The position numbers were made by a program, and so were the translations under genes. DNA of 64,000 nt from Nitrososphaerales archaeon (GTDB lineage: Archaea > Thermoproteota > Nitrososphaeria > Nitrososphaerales > CADDZS01), in assembly GCA_030041355.1 (NCBI GenBank), contig JASHNZ010000105.1, forward strand, positions 124,001 through 188,000. Direction: 5' to 3'. Below are positions 1 through 9,557 of this stretch, piece by piece. How positions within the stretch are numbered: the first letter of the stretch is position 1; each line of letters starts with the position of its first letter. The notes beneath the pieces were generated by a model, which worked only from the letters and a program-made list of their open reading frames with translations, did not search any database and was not told the DNA's origin.

Positions 1-423
1 AAGCCGTCCCTCAGTGTTGTGACCCTTGGAGTCAACGATTTCGCGCGATCTCTTGATTTTTACAAGCGTGGTTTGAAGTGGGCAACAAAAGCGAGCAAAA
101 AGGATTCAATTGCTTTCTTCAAACTGAATGGCGTAATACTTGCACTTTATGACAAGAAGAGCCTAGCTAAAGACGCGCAAGTTGAAGCGAAAGGAAACGG
201 TTTTCCCGGAATAACTCTAGCCCACAATGTGAAAAGCGAGAAGCAAGTCGACGAGATTCTTAAGCAAGTAACAAAATTAGGAGCAAAGCTTGTCAAAAAA
301 CCCCAAAAAGCATCATGGGGCGGATATAGCGGGTACTTTGCGGATTTGGACGGGTACTTATGGGAAGTCGTTTACAATCCTTTCTGGAAATTGGACCAGA
401 AAGGTAGCGTGATTTTGCCATAA
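1..423 (+). CDS. VOC (glyoxalase/bleomycin-resistance fold) protein, 5' partial
   Basis: Single-domain vicinal-oxygen-chelate protein cut by the window edge. The frame is open to base 1, and the residues before the GTG at 19 (KPSLSVV) fit the usual first beta strand of the fold, so the true start lies outside the window and the GTG is not it. Visible family features are the SLDFYKRGL helix near the N-terminus and the C-terminal DLDGYLWEVVYNPFW strand, where the second metal ligand (Glu) normally sits. Substrate unknown; VOC proteins include isomerases, dioxygenases and drug-binding proteins. Three other VOC-type genes or remnants occur in the window (2615, 38575). Confidence 0.85.
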   Translation, partial: KPSLSVVTLGVNDFARSLDFYKRGLKWATKASKKDSIAFFKLNGVILALYDKKSLAKDAQVEAKGNGFPGITLAHNVKSEKQVDEILKQVTKLGAKLVKKPQKASWGGYSGYFADLDGYLWEVVYNPFWKLDQKGSVILP

Positions 424-608
424 TTATTGAACTAGCTGTATTTTCAAAGTTTGACCAAACTCGATTGTCGAAATGTGACGAACGAAACCTGTTGTTCTTC
501 ACATGTGAGTCAAAAATGCCGAAACGGCCTATTGGCGACTATATTCTCTATTGTGAAAACATTTAATCAAATGCAGAGCAGCTCCTTTACCTAGAGTAAA
601 CGATCAAG

Positions 609-2546
609 TTGGCCCAAGAAAGAGTTGAAACAAGACTTCACCAAAAAGAGAGCGATGATTTAGCAGCAACTCAAGCAAATCTTAGTTCTTCGGAGCCTCT
701 ACAAAACAAACTTTACCGTTTGTATTCTGATGTTTTAAAAAGAGCGGAAATATCGAGAGCAAAATTCCCCCTTCAGAGGGAGGAAAACGAGATGAGCAGA
801 GACAACCTGCTTGCATATCTTGCCCTAAGGGAAAAGGATCTCTCCGAGCTTCAATTGGCTCTTGCAAACGAAGGTTTGTCTTCTCTGGGACGGCTCGAAG
901 GACAAGTCCTCTCGAATATTGAAAAAGTGATGATCCATCTAGGCTCAACTCCAAAACCTACCGTTCTTGCAAAACCCACGAGTCAAGTTGCGATCATGAC
1001 CTTGGAGGAAAGAAGCAAGGCTCTTCTTGGACGCCCGAGGGACGGTCGCAGGACTCGCATCATGGTTACACTTGATCCCGCAACTATGTATCGACCCGAG
1101 CTTCTCGAACAACTCTTACTTTCGGGAATGGACATTGCCAGAATTAACTGCGCTCACGATACACCCACTGAATGGCTCATGCTGATCACCGCGATAAGGA
1201 CGGCAGAGGATAGGCTAATTCAAAGAGGAAAAGGCATAGGTCGCACCTGCCGGATTTTGATGGATCTTTCAGGTCCCAAAATCAGAACCGGAAACGTTTC
1301 TCTCGAAGTTAAACCTCTAAAGCTTAGCGTTCCAAAAGATCGCGCGGGTAACCCATCAAAGCTGCTCGAGGGAACATTGGATCTAGAAGCTGAGCAGACA
1401 GAGGGATTGAGCCTTACAGGAATGATGGAGAGTTTCTCGATCTCAATAAAGGATCATAGTTCACTGTCCAGCCTAGTTGTAGGGGAAAGGCTACGCTTTA
1501 CTGATCCCCGCGGAAGAACTAGAGTTTTTGTCGTTCTTGAGAAGCTCACCCCGACCAAAGTGAGAGTGGGTCTATCTCGAACTGCCTATCTCGAAGAGGG
1601 AACTGAGATCAAGTCAGAAAGCGGAACTACACTAGTCGTTGGAAAGCTCAAGCCCCAACCATCAGAGATAGCGGTGAAAGCCAAGGACATCGTGAGATTG
1701 TACAGAGACCCAAAAAGACTGGGCAAGCCGGCGACGGAGAGTCAACCTGCGGAGATAAGCTGCACTCTGCCCGAGGCCCTCGAGTATGTGAGAGAAGGCC
1801 ACTCGGTATTCATTGACGATGGGAAGATCGGAGCGAAGGTAAAGTCTGTGAATCCGGACTATTTGGAACTTGAGATCACTTCTCCAACGGACACCGTCGA
1901 GACTATCAAGGCGGAAAAAGGATTAAACTTTCCTGACTCGAAGATAAAGCTTCCCGCCCTAACTCCAGAGGATGTGAAGGATCTCGAGTTCGTCGTTCAA
2001 CACGCGACTGCGGTCGGGTTATCTTTTATTCACAATGCCGATGACCTCCGAGATTTGAAACCTGTCCTTTCCAAACTAGGACATGAAGACATGGGCATAA
2101 TTGCCAAAATTGAGACTAAGGACGCGGTTCATAATTTAGCCGAAATTATACTCGCAGGTCTTGAGCTTCCAAAGTTTGGCGTATTGCTGGCCAGAGGAGA
2201 CCTCGCAGTCGAAGTTGGGTTTGAGAATCTAGCCTTTGTTCAGGAAGATATACTATGCATGTGCGAAGCGGCTCACGTGCCAGTAGTATTCGCCACTCAA
2301 GTTCTTGAAACCCTTGCCAAGAGTGGACTTCCGTCCAGAGCGGAAATAACAGACGCGGCAATGGGAATAAGAGCAGAGTGTGTGATGTTGAACAAAGGGC
2401 CTCACATTCTGGAAGCGACAAAGACCCTTGCAGGTCTCTTGAGTATAGAGGAAAGGCATCAGATGAAGAAAAGGCAGATCTTTCGAGACTTCACCAAACA
2501 ATACGGAATCTTTGAAGAAAGCATTCCCATGAAAGACGGCGGTTGA
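609..2546 (+). CDS. Long pyruvate-kinase-like protein
   Basis: 645 residues. The barrel signatures of pyruvate kinase are present: the TRIMVTLDP strand, MDIARINCAH, RILMDLSGPKIRTG, the active-site Lys in IIAKIE, and the metal/substrate motif ARGDLAVE. About 130 residues without clear family similarity precede the barrel, and the B-domain region is enlarged. The normal C-terminal regulatory domain is absent: the chain ends about 45 residues after MLNKGPH, which replaces the usual MLSGET. The start is TTG at 609. It may not be a glycolytic PEP-to-pyruvate enzyme; related long PK-like proteins are annotated only by homology. It stands alone between a VOC gene and another VOC gene. Confidence 0.85.
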   Translation: MAQERVETRLHQKESDDLAATQANLSSSEPLQNKLYRLYSDVLKRAEISRAKFPLQREENEMSRDNLLAYLALREKDLSELQLALANEGLSSLGRLEGQVLSNIEKVMIHLGSTPKPTVLAKPTSQVAIMTLEERSKALLGRPRDGRRTRIMVTLDPATMYRPELLEQLLLSGMDIARINCAHDTPTEWLMLITAIRTAEDRLIQRGKGIGRTCRILMDLSGPKIRTGNVSLEVKPLKLSVPKDRAGNPSKLLEGTLDLEAEQTEGLSLTGMMESFSISIKDHSSLSSLVVGERLRFTDPRGRTRVFVVLEKLTPTKVRVGLSRTAYLEEGTEIKSESGTTLVVGKLKPQPSEIAVKAKDIVRLYRDPKRLGKPATESQPAEISCTLPEALEYVREGHSVFIDDGKIGAKVKSVNPDYLELEITSPTDTVETIKAEKGLNFPDSKIKLPALTPEDVKDLEFVVQHATAVGLSFIHNADDLRDLKPVLSKLGHEDMGIIAKIETKDAVHNLAEIILAGLELPKFGVLLARGDLAVEVGFENLAFVQEDILCMCEAAHVPVVFATQVLETLAKSGLPSRAEITDAAMGIRAECVMLNKGPHILEATKTLAGLLSIEERHQMKKRQIFRDFTKQYGIFEESIPMKDGG

Positions 2547-2614
2547 CGGGCAAATCTGACATAAATGCTGTTGGCATCCGCCAATTCATATAACACGATA
2601 ATGCAATCCTGAAT

Positions 2615-3049
2615 ATGGCACTAAAAGCACAAATCGTCTATGACTGCAGCGACCCTGATAGCCTGGCAAAGTTCTACGCTGAAGCCTTGCACTACAAGCT
2701 TCAGGACCCGCCTGAAGGATTCAAATCTTGGGAGGAAGCTCTCAAAGCTTGGAATATTCCTGAAGAAGAATGGAACGCAGCCAGCGCGATTATCGATCCC
2801 GAAGGTGAAGGACCTCGGTTCTACTTCCAAAAGATGGACACACCGAAGCTTGGTAAAAATCGTTTGCATATCGACATAAAAGCTAGTAAAGGCTCGCAAG
2901 TTTCTTTAGAAGATCGAAAGGAAGCAGTGGGCACTGAGGTTGAGCGTCTCTTGAAGTTCGGAGCGAAAAAGCAGCGCGAGTGGGAAGAGCAAGGTCAGTA
3001 CTGGGTTGTGATGCTAGATCCCGATGGAAACGAGTTTTGCGTTCAATAG
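2615..3049 (+). CDS. Glyoxalase-like VOC domain protein
   Basis: 144 residues starting ATG. The pattern ALKAQIVYDCSDPDSLAKFY, the central RLHIDIKA strand and the closing VMLDPDGNEFCV strand are typical of the glyoxalase-like domain subgroup of the VOC superfamily. In this subgroup His (HIDI) and Glu (NEF) usually line the pocket. No neighbour hints at the substrate. It lies 68 nt after the pyruvate-kinase-like gene on the same strand and converges with hemD. Confidence 0.85.
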   Translation: MALKAQIVYDCSDPDSLAKFYAEALHYKLQDPPEGFKSWEEALKAWNIPEEEWNAASAIIDPEGEGPRFYFQKMDTPKLGKNRLHIDIKASKGSQVSLEDRKEAVGTEVERLLKFGAKKQREWEEQGQYWVVMLDPDGNEFCVQ

Positions 3050-3077
3050 CTTCGCATGTTTCGATCTAGCTTATCTC

Positions 3078-3824
3078 TTAGGTAATCGTCCGAAGCAATC
3101 CATCGATTGTATGTTCTTTTGCAATCGTTGTAACCTCTAAACCAGCCTTTTTTACACTCTCTGCGGTTACGGGACCAATAGAATGAATCTTTATGTTTCT
3201 GGACTTTATCTCCTCAGCAGTGAAGTTTGACATCAAGGCCTTCACTGTCGACGGACTTGTCAATGTAATATCGGTAATCTGATCCAAGATTCTCATGTCA
3301 ATATTTTCGATTTTTCTCGCTTGAGTACTATACACTGGAGCTTCTACAACTATCGCTCCAGCGTTTCGAAGCACATTCGCAATTTCTGGATTAGCCTCTT
3401 CCGCCCTAGCTAGAAGGACTCTTTTGCCATTCAATCCAAGCCTTGAAAGCTCGTGCCCCAGTTTCAGAGTAAGAAATTCGCTCGGAACAAGGGAGGTCTT
3501 GAAACCTTGGGCTTCGAGCTCTCTTTGAGTTTCAGAACCCACGCAGGCAAACCTTGCTTTGATTTCTTCGCTTTCCTTTTCCTTGAATTTTGAAAAGAAA
3601 GTCTTTACGCCATTTGCGCTGGTAAATACAATCCAGTCAAACTGTTGGATTTTCTTAACAGCTTCCTGTATTTTCACCGGGTTTGAAGGAGGCCTGATCT
3701 CAATAAACGGAAGCTCCACCACATTGGCCCCCAGATCTTCGAGTTTTTCTCTTTCGATCCTATTCCCTTCGACGGTTCTTGTAATGAGAAACCGCCTACC
3801 CTTTAACTTCGAGGACTTTGTCAC
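3078..3824 (-). CDS. hemD: Uroporphyrinogen-III synthase
   Basis: 248 residues. It cyclises and inverts ring D of hydroxymethylbilane to give uroporphyrinogen III, the last common precursor of haem, sirohaem and cobalamin. Sequence support: the N-terminal GRRFLITR strand, the WIVFTSANGVKTFF motif conserved in HemD proteins, and the C-terminal TSPSTVKAL helix near residue 190. It overlaps hemC by 4 nt (ATGA), so the two are translationally coupled. hemA lies 16 kb away on the same strand; hemB and hemL are not in the window. Confidence 0.93.
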   Translation of the reverse strand: MTKSSKLKGRRFLITRTVEGNRIEREKLEDLGANVVELPFIEIRPPSNPVKIQEAVKKIQQFDWIVFTSANGVKTFFSKFKEKESEEIKARFACVGSETQRELEAQGFKTSLVPSEFLTLKLGHELSRLGLNGKRVLLARAEEANPEIANVLRNAGAIVVEAPVYSTQARKIENIDMRILDQITDITLTSPSTVKALMSNFTAEEIKSRNIKIHSIGPVTAESVKKAGLEVTTIAKEHTIDGLLRTIT

Positions 3825-4771
3825 ATTGACATCGCTTTGAGGGTCCGAGCTAATTTTCTGCCCAAATTTTCCGCCTCTTCTGCTTTTCCATCGATTTCGT
3901 CTCGGATCACGAAATTGCTTTTCGCCGTTGTTGAGCTAGTTTCTCCTACTATGAGACCTCGTAGCTTTATTTTCGAACCTTTCATAGTAGCAAGAGCTGC
4001 TATAGGAGTGTTGCAGCCTCCTCCCAGTTCCTTTGAAAATGTGCGTTCAGCGCTTACGCAGAGACGTGTTCTCCTATCATCGATTGATTTTACAATCTTC
4101 TTGGTCCTATAATCATTTGATCTAACAGAGACTGCCAAGCAACCTTGCCCTATCGCAGGAAGAATAACGTCGCTCGGAATGACCTCGTTGGCCTCATCCG
4201 AGATATTCAAGCGTCGCAATCCAGCCTGCGCCAGAACAATAGCATCCAGATTAGATTCGCTTTCTCGCATCTTTTTGATTCTGCTCGGAACGTTTCCATG
4301 AATTGGCACAATTTCAATGTCGGGTCGGAACAATTTCAGCTGGATTCCGCGACGCAGGCTACTCGTTCCCACTCTTGCATTCTCAGGAAGTGTTTGTAAC
4401 GTGGCTTCTCTATTCCTTGAGATTAGTACATCATACGGAGATTCACGTTTTGGGTAAGCGGCAATTTCTAATTTCTGCTTTTTGGATCCAAGAGTATCCT
4501 CGACGGGCACATCTTTCAAACTATGAACTGCGAAATCAATTTCTTTTCTCATTAAAGCAAGATCAATTTCGCGTGTGAAAGAATCTTTTCCTGTTAGTGT
4601 TGAATTACGGTTGCGTTGAAGGTTATCACCAGAAGTCTTGATTATCTTGCTGTCAAAGGAGAAAAGTTTGTTCTTCCTTTGAATAAGCTCGATCACAAGA
4701 CCGGTTTGCGCGAGTGCAAGACTGCTACCTCTCGTCCCAGCAACGATCGTCTTTTCTTTTATTTTTGGCAA
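3821..4771 (-). CDS. hemC: Hydroxymethylbilane synthase (porphobilinogen deaminase)
   Basis: 316 residues, usual length. Polymerises four porphobilinogen units on a dipyrromethane cofactor. Visible motifs: VAGTRGSSLALAQT at the N-terminus, SLKDVP, VGTSSLRR, LPAIGQG, and the cofactor-attachment Cys253 in LGGGCNTP. The start is TTG (rc of 4769-4771). First gene of a hemC-hemD pair on the minus strand, feeding tetrapyrrole synthesis. Confidence 0.95.
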   Translation of the reverse strand: MPKIKEKTIVAGTRGSSLALAQTGLVIELIQRKNKLFSFDSKIIKTSGDNLQRNRNSTLTGKDSFTREIDLALMRKEIDFAVHSLKDVPVEDTLGSKKQKLEIAAYPKRESPYDVLISRNREATLQTLPENARVGTSSLRRGIQLKLFRPDIEIVPIHGNVPSRIKKMRESESNLDAIVLAQAGLRRLNISDEANEVIPSDVILPAIGQGCLAVSVRSNDYRTKKIVKSIDDRRTRLCVSAERTFSKELGGGCNTPIAALATMKGSKIKLRGLIVGETSSTTAKSNFVIRDEIDGKAEEAENLGRKLARTLKAMSM

Positions 4772-4837
4772 CTTTACAAAAACCTAGGATCGGTCAAGGG
4801 CGTTTGCAAGACCTCTGCGCTATCGAGAAGGTCATAA

Positions 4838-5590
4838 TTATAGCATAAAGATGCGTTTTCTCTCGCACTTTGAAACTTTACGTTCTCGTGATTTTCCCGT
4901 AGAGTCAATCAGACCTAATTTGTACGCCACTGTGGATGACATCACAGCTGTGTCCTCGTTCTCCCTGAGAGTATAAAGCGAATAGTAGAGCTCTTTGGTT
5001 TCATCCAGATATTCGCAATGATAGTAGATATTTTTCCTCCCACCACGAACGGTCGACATTACCATCAAGTTTAAAGCTCCTTTCATAGCTCTGATCTCGC
5101 GCACATAACTGATTGCGTTTTCTAGGCGTTCCTTCGTGGATTTTCCCTTTACTCTTTCCAAGAGAAACGTGAAAACCTCGCTGTCGTTAAGCTTTGAGAC
5201 ATCTTCCACTCTAGCCTTTTCCCCTAGTTTGTACTTGTCAATGTGGCCGTTGTGAGTAAGATACACAAGTTCGTCGCCAAAATGAGCTTCGAAAGGATGC
5301 GAATCGTACGGACCGCGAACCGGCTCTCCTTCTGCTCTGAGCCTCGCGTGAGAAATGCCTACGATTGGATCATCTTTCTCGAAAAATTGCGTGGCCTTCG
5401 GATCCTCAAAGATCGGGGTCGTAGTTCTGTAATACCTCTGGTCTTTTTCTGAATACCAAACTCCTCCCCACCCGCTGTCATGACTCCCTCTATTAGCTCT
5501 AAAATCATCGTCCTTTGCAGCTGATATCAGCGCGTCTTGAAGTTTCGATGCGAATTTTGCTGAACCTCGTACCGCAAACATTCTGCACAA
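4838..5590 (-). CDS. Class II glutamine amidotransferase (YafJ/Dug3-like)
   Basis: 250 residues. After Met removal the N-terminal Cys2 would be the nucleophile (MCRMFAVRG). HDSGWGGVWY and the SHARLRAEG strand are the glutamine-pocket motifs of Ntn-hydrolase type 2 amidotransferases. It is a stand-alone amidotransferase domain without a synthase domain, as in YafJ/Dug3 proteins, some of which act on gamma-glutamyl peptides. It lies 67 nt upstream of hemC on the same strand, but no link to haem synthesis is implied. Confidence 0.88.
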   Translation of the reverse strand: MCRMFAVRGSAKFASKLQDALISAAKDDDFRANRGSHDSGWGGVWYSEKDQRYYRTTTPIFEDPKATQFFEKDDPIVGISHARLRAEGEPVRGPYDSHPFEAHFGDELVYLTHNGHIDKYKLGEKARVEDVSKLNDSEVFTFLLERVKGKSTKERLENAISYVREIRAMKGALNLMVMSTVRGGRKNIYYHCEYLDETKELYYSLYTLRENEDTAVMSSTVAYKLGLIDSTGKSRERKVSKCERKRIFML

Positions 5591-5684
5591 TTGGACTTGC
5601 CTCTCTGATCTCCTAAAACTTCAGCCAATAATGCGTTCGCTCTGGCAGGATTGAACTCTGCCTTTCCTTGTTCTTTTTCAAATA

Positions 5685-6689
5685 TTAAACGCGTCGAAGG
5701 AAACTGTTTTGTAGAAATAATTGGTCCGGTTTGTACAGGTCAGTGCTGAGATATCTTAAACCAGCGTCCACCATGATCGTAACAACCGTTGCATTTGGTC
5801 CCAATTGCTTTGCGACGCGAAGAGCGGCAACAACATTTGCACCTGAGGATGTTCCTGCGAACAGACCTTCTTCTCTTGCAAGACGCCTTGCCATTGTCTT
5901 CGCCTCTTCAGTTGTTACCTTGATAATTTCACTCACTTCGCTTGGTTCCCATAACGGTGGAATGAAACCTATTCCTATCCCTTCTATCTTATGAGAGCCA
6001 GTAGGGCCCCCAGAAAGCACCGCGGATTCTGCAGGTTCGACCGCTGCCACGTGCACATCATGCTTGTGCTTTCGCAGAGCCCGTGTTGTTCCGTGTATTG
6101 AGTGCGCTGTTCCCACGGCTTGGACAAAGGCGTCGATGTTTCCGCCAGTCTGGTTCCAAATCTCTTCTCCCAACGGATAGTATCCGGTTATGGCGTCACG
6201 ATTGTTAAGCTGATCTGACCACCAATGATTAGGGCGTCCGCTGATAATTCTAGATCTCTCAATCATTTCCTTGATTAGTCTCTCCGTTATCATCTTATTG
6301 TCGCTCTTTACATCTTCAACGATTGCGCCAAATGCTTGCATGGTGAGACGCTTCTCATTGCTGAAGGCGTCAGAAAAGACGATGTGAAGGTTGTAACCTT
6401 TCGCGGCACAGACCAATGCAAGTGAAATTCCCGTAGTTCCCGCTGTGTATTCAACGACTGTGCTACCGGGCTTGATTTGGTGCTTCTTCTCTGCATTCTC
6501 TATGATAGCCTTCGCAACTCGATCTTTCATACTTCCTGTCGGGTTTACCCATTCGAGCTTCGCAAGAATTCTAGCTGAATCGGAAGGCACGACTTTTCTC
6601 AACTGAACCATAGGCGTGTTTCCGACCGATTCAATGACGTTTGCAGCTATTCCACGACCTGCCGCAGGTACAAATTGTGCTTCTTCCAC
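5685..6689 (-). CDS. Cysteine-synthase family PLP enzyme
   Basis: 334 residues, fold-type II PLP enzyme. The Schiff-base Lys is in NPTGSMKDRVA. The loop usually written TSGNTG is TAGTTG here, and GTSSGAN is the PLP-phosphate-binding C-terminal motif. VESVGNTPMVQL at the N-terminus is the typical O-acetylserine sulfhydrylase/cystathionine beta-synthase entry. Which acceptor it uses (O-acetylserine, O-phosphoserine or homocysteine) cannot be read from the sequence. A GGCAG-N9-CTGCC inverted repeat lies just 3' of the gene (5644-5662). Confidence 0.9.
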   Translation of the reverse strand: MEEAQFVPAAGRGIAANVIESVGNTPMVQLRKVVPSDSARILAKLEWVNPTGSMKDRVAKAIIENAEKKHQIKPGSTVVEYTAGTTGISLALVCAAKGYNLHIVFSDAFSNEKRLTMQAFGAIVEDVKSDNKMITERLIKEMIERSRIISGRPNHWWSDQLNNRDAITGYYPLGEEIWNQTGGNIDAFVQAVGTAHSIHGTTRALRKHKHDVHVAAVEPAESAVLSGGPTGSHKIEGIGIGFIPPLWEPSEVSEIIKVTTEEAKTMARRLAREEGLFAGTSSGANVVAALRVAKQLGPNATVVTIMVDAGLRYLSTDLYKPDQLFLQNSFLRRV

Positions 6690-6880
6690 TCAGTTTCCTC
6701 TCCACTAAGATTGGTTAGGATCGAAGAACCCTATTGTGTATTTCTCCAAGAACCTTTCTCAAAAGAAAGAATTTCGCCAGCTAATTTGTAATGAAACAAT
6801 TCCATGGAGCCAACAAAGCGCCAAGTCCCTCAATATTTTCTAATCAAATATGCTTATGAGCGAGATTTTGCTTTGCCCTG

Positions 6881-8248
6881 TTGAAAGCAAAGTTGTCAAT
6901 GAAAGAAGTTTTTGATTATATTGATTCTAACAAAAATAGAGCGATCGAGCTGCTTTCAAAGCTAGTGAGCCAGCCCAGCGTTGCGGCAACCGGTCAAGGA
7001 ATCAAAGAATGTTCAGAACTAGTCATGAAGCTTCTCGATGAACTTGGAGCCAACCCAAAACTGAATGATATCGGCGAGGGGAGCCCGGTAGTCTCAGGGG
7101 AAATAAAGAGCAAGAGAAATCCAGAGAAAACGATCCTCTTCTACAATCATTATGATGTTCAGCCTCCGGAACCTCTCGAACTCTGGGACAGCCCTCCTTT
7201 TACTCCCGCGATCAGAGATGGCAAAATGTATGGAAGAGGAGTGTCAGATGACAAGGGAGAACTAACCGGCAGAGTGAAACTCACTGAGGCTTTTCTTAAG
7301 ACTTGGAAAGATGTTCCTTGCAATTTCAAATTCCTCTTTGAAGGCGAGGAAGAAATAGGAAGCATACATTTGTCTCAATACCTGAAGAAGTATCCCGAAA
7401 TATTCAAGGCCGACGGAGTGGTCTGGGAGTTCGGCGGAGTCGATCCCAATGGTCGCCCGCAAGTAGTTTTAGGTGTTAAAGGAATTCTCTATGTTCAGCT
7501 GACTACAAATGTTGCCAAGAAGGATGTGCACTCCTCATTGGGTGCCATAGTTCAAAATCCAGCTTGGAGATTGGTGGGTGCTCTAAACACTTTGAAGAGT
7601 GGTGAGAAAATATTGATCCCGGGCTGGTACGATGACGTACGAAAATTCACGAAGCAAGAGCTCGAATTGATAAGACAAGCTCCTTATGACGCGAAAGCTA
7701 TCAAGGCGGATCTTGGGATCAGGAATTTTATCGCCAAGATGAGCATAGAGGAGGCAAAGAGAGCTCTTGTGGGTAAACCCACATGCACGATATGCGGTAT
7801 TTATTCCGGATATACAGGCCCAGGCTCAAAGACTGTATTGCCCAGTGAAGCATTTGCGAAAGTTGACTTTAGATTGGTGCCAGATCAAGATCCGGATGAT
7901 CTGGTCAGGAAGCTAAGAAAGTACTTAGTCACTCAAGGCTACTCTGACGTTAAGATCACGTACTCTGAAGGAGAGAGAGCAAAGAGAACCTCACCGAAAG
8001 AGCCCATCGCGATTGCAGCTAAGTTTGCAGCTGAACAGGTTTACAAAACAGCGTCTATTGTTCAAGTCTCCTCAGCAGGTACTGGTCCAATGTACCTCTT
8101 TAATGCCCCATGTGTAGCTATTGGCGGAGGGCATGCGTTTTCAAACGCGCATGCGCCCAATGAAAACAAACAGCTCGAATACTTGGTAAAGGGAATGAAA
8201 TGGGTCGCAAGTACCGTTAATAGATTCGCGGAGATGCGCATTTCTTGA
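6881..8248 (+). CDS. M20-family metallopeptidase (dipeptidase-like)
   Basis: 455 residues. Two-zinc exopeptidase with ligands in YNHYDVQPP (His, then Asp), GRGVSDDKGE (bridging Asp), FEGEEEIGS (catalytic Glu and ligand) and the C-terminal GGGHAFSNAHAPNE (His). The dimerisation domain sits between roughly residues 200 and 330. It likely trims peptides or acylated amino acids. The start may be TTG at 6881 or ATG at 6899. An AT-rich element near 6846-6858 lies about 26 nt before 6881, which would make the TTG a leaderless start. Confidence 0.92.
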   Translation: MKAKLSMKEVFDYIDSNKNRAIELLSKLVSQPSVAATGQGIKECSELVMKLLDELGANPKLNDIGEGSPVVSGEIKSKRNPEKTILFYNHYDVQPPEPLELWDSPPFTPAIRDGKMYGRGVSDDKGELTGRVKLTEAFLKTWKDVPCNFKFLFEGEEEIGSIHLSQYLKKYPEIFKADGVVWEFGGVDPNGRPQVVLGVKGILYVQLTTNVAKKDVHSSLGAIVQNPAWRLVGALNTLKSGEKILIPGWYDDVRKFTKQELELIRQAPYDAKAIKADLGIRNFIAKMSIEEAKRALVGKPTCTICGIYSGYTGPGSKTVLPSEAFAKVDFRLVPDQDPDDLVRKLRKYLVTQGYSDVKITYSEGERAKRTSPKEPIAIAAKFAAEQVYKTASIVQVSSAGTGPMYLFNAPCVAIGGGHAFSNAHAPNENKQLEYLVKGMKWVASTVNRFAEMRIS

Positions 8249-8300
8249 TAATAGGAAAAACCCTATAGGATGCCCCTTCTCATTTAACCGATAACGGTTC

Positions 8301-9311
8301 TCAAAATTCTGCCTTTCGGACCACCGCAGAATTTACACTGGAGATCTTAGCAACACCGCAGAGTATAGCTGCTCTCTCGAGCTCGGACTTCAATATAGTC
8401 ATCATTTGTGTGATGCCGTTCTCATGATCGCAGCTCAAAGCCCACAGAACTGGCCGACCTAGCAAACAAGCCCTTGCACCAAGAGCAAGCGCGATCAGAA
8501 TGTCTGTGCCGCGCCTGATTCCTCCGTCGAAGAACACCTCTGCGTGTCTCGTCTTTTTCTTTGCCTTCAGTCGCCCTACTATTTCGGGAAGCACCTCAAG
8601 AGTGGAAGACATATGGTCTAAGACCCTCGCCCCATGATTTGAAATTACGATCCCGTCTGCTCCGGATTCGATTGCGAGTTCTGCATCATCTGCGTTCATT
8701 ACTCCTTTGACAATCAAAGGAAGAGAGCTTAGTTGTCTTAGTTTCTTTATTTCTTTAGGAGTGACCTTCACAAACGAGTGGGAGGCGGTCTGAGCTGCGA
8801 TTTCGTTTCGTAGCTTTACGTTCAGTTCAGCGTCCACCGTGACGGCGAGTGCTTTGTACCCCCAGGACTCTGCCAGTTTTGCGTGTTTATAGCAGTCCAC
8901 TATGTTGTCGGTTTGCATGTAGATTTGCCAAATTAACGAACTTGACTTGTTTTTCACTAGTTGGGGAAGACGAGAAGGATCCAAGGGACGGATTACGGAG
9001 ACTTGCGAAACAAAGACAGGAACAGAAAAGGAATTTGTAACTTTGAGCAAATCTACGATGGCGTTGGGGTAAAGTGGCGAGCAATTGACCGGGGCGGGGA
9101 AAAAAGGTAACTCGCTTGAAAGGCGTTTATCAAAATAAGAAACATTCAGCTCAACACTTTCGATATTACGCAGCACTCTCCTCTGCACCAAGTAGCGAGA
9201 AAAGGCTGCAACATTTCTGTCAAGAGTCGATTGCGATTCGGTGCCGCTATAGATGTAGTTGATCTGCGACTGATCTAGGTGCTTTTTTGCTTCTTGAGCG
9301 AAATCTTCCAC
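8301..9311 (-). CDS. FMN-dependent alpha-hydroxy-acid oxidase family protein
   Basis: 336 residues, starts GTG. TIM-barrel flavoenzyme of the lactate/glycolate oxidase group. Motifs: NYIYSGTESQSTLDRN (N-terminal Tyr), LPLIVKGV (Lys contacting FMN N1), SNHGARVLD with the catalytic His, and DGGIRRGTD plus LLGRP for FMN phosphate. The canonical SNHGGRQLD is altered to SNHGARVLD, so the substrate may be atypical. It converges with the M20 gene and diverges from the zinc alcohol dehydrogenase. Confidence 0.88.
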   Translation of the reverse strand: MEDFAQEAKKHLDQSQINYIYSGTESQSTLDRNVAAFSRYLVQRRVLRNIESVELNVSYFDKRLSSELPFFPAPVNCSPLYPNAIVDLLKVTNSFSVPVFVSQVSVIRPLDPSRLPQLVKNKSSSLIWQIYMQTDNIVDCYKHAKLAESWGYKALAVTVDAELNVKLRNEIAAQTASHSFVKVTPKEIKKLRQLSSLPLIVKGVMNADDAELAIESGADGIVISNHGARVLDHMSSTLEVLPEIVGRLKAKKKTRHAEVFFDGGIRRGTDILIALALGARACLLGRPVLWALSCDHENGITQMMTILKSELERAAILCGVAKISSVNSAVVRKAEF

Positions 9312-9557
9312 TGACTCTGGAATGAAATTCGATATCAGCGCGGAACTCTTCTCATTACTTTCTGTCAGTATATTGATGTCGATCTCCTGCTAGTCCGATG
9401 CAGGTAATTTTTGGCTTTTCAGCCTTTTGAAAGGTAAATCTCAAACCAAATGCTTGAAAGTGCTCGAGACTACTTGCTTAGCATCCTAGAAATGTTCAAT
9501 TGCAGTGAACATTCCTAAAGGCAAAATGTTCCTTGAACACGCCCGGGTGCAAAGAAT

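Noticed and set aside
5640-5665. Sequence resembling a tRNA T-arm on the minus strand
   Set aside because: The GGCAG-N9-CTGCC arms do not form a standard 5-bp stem with a 7-nt loop and no matching acceptor or anticodon arms lie in the space between the two genes.
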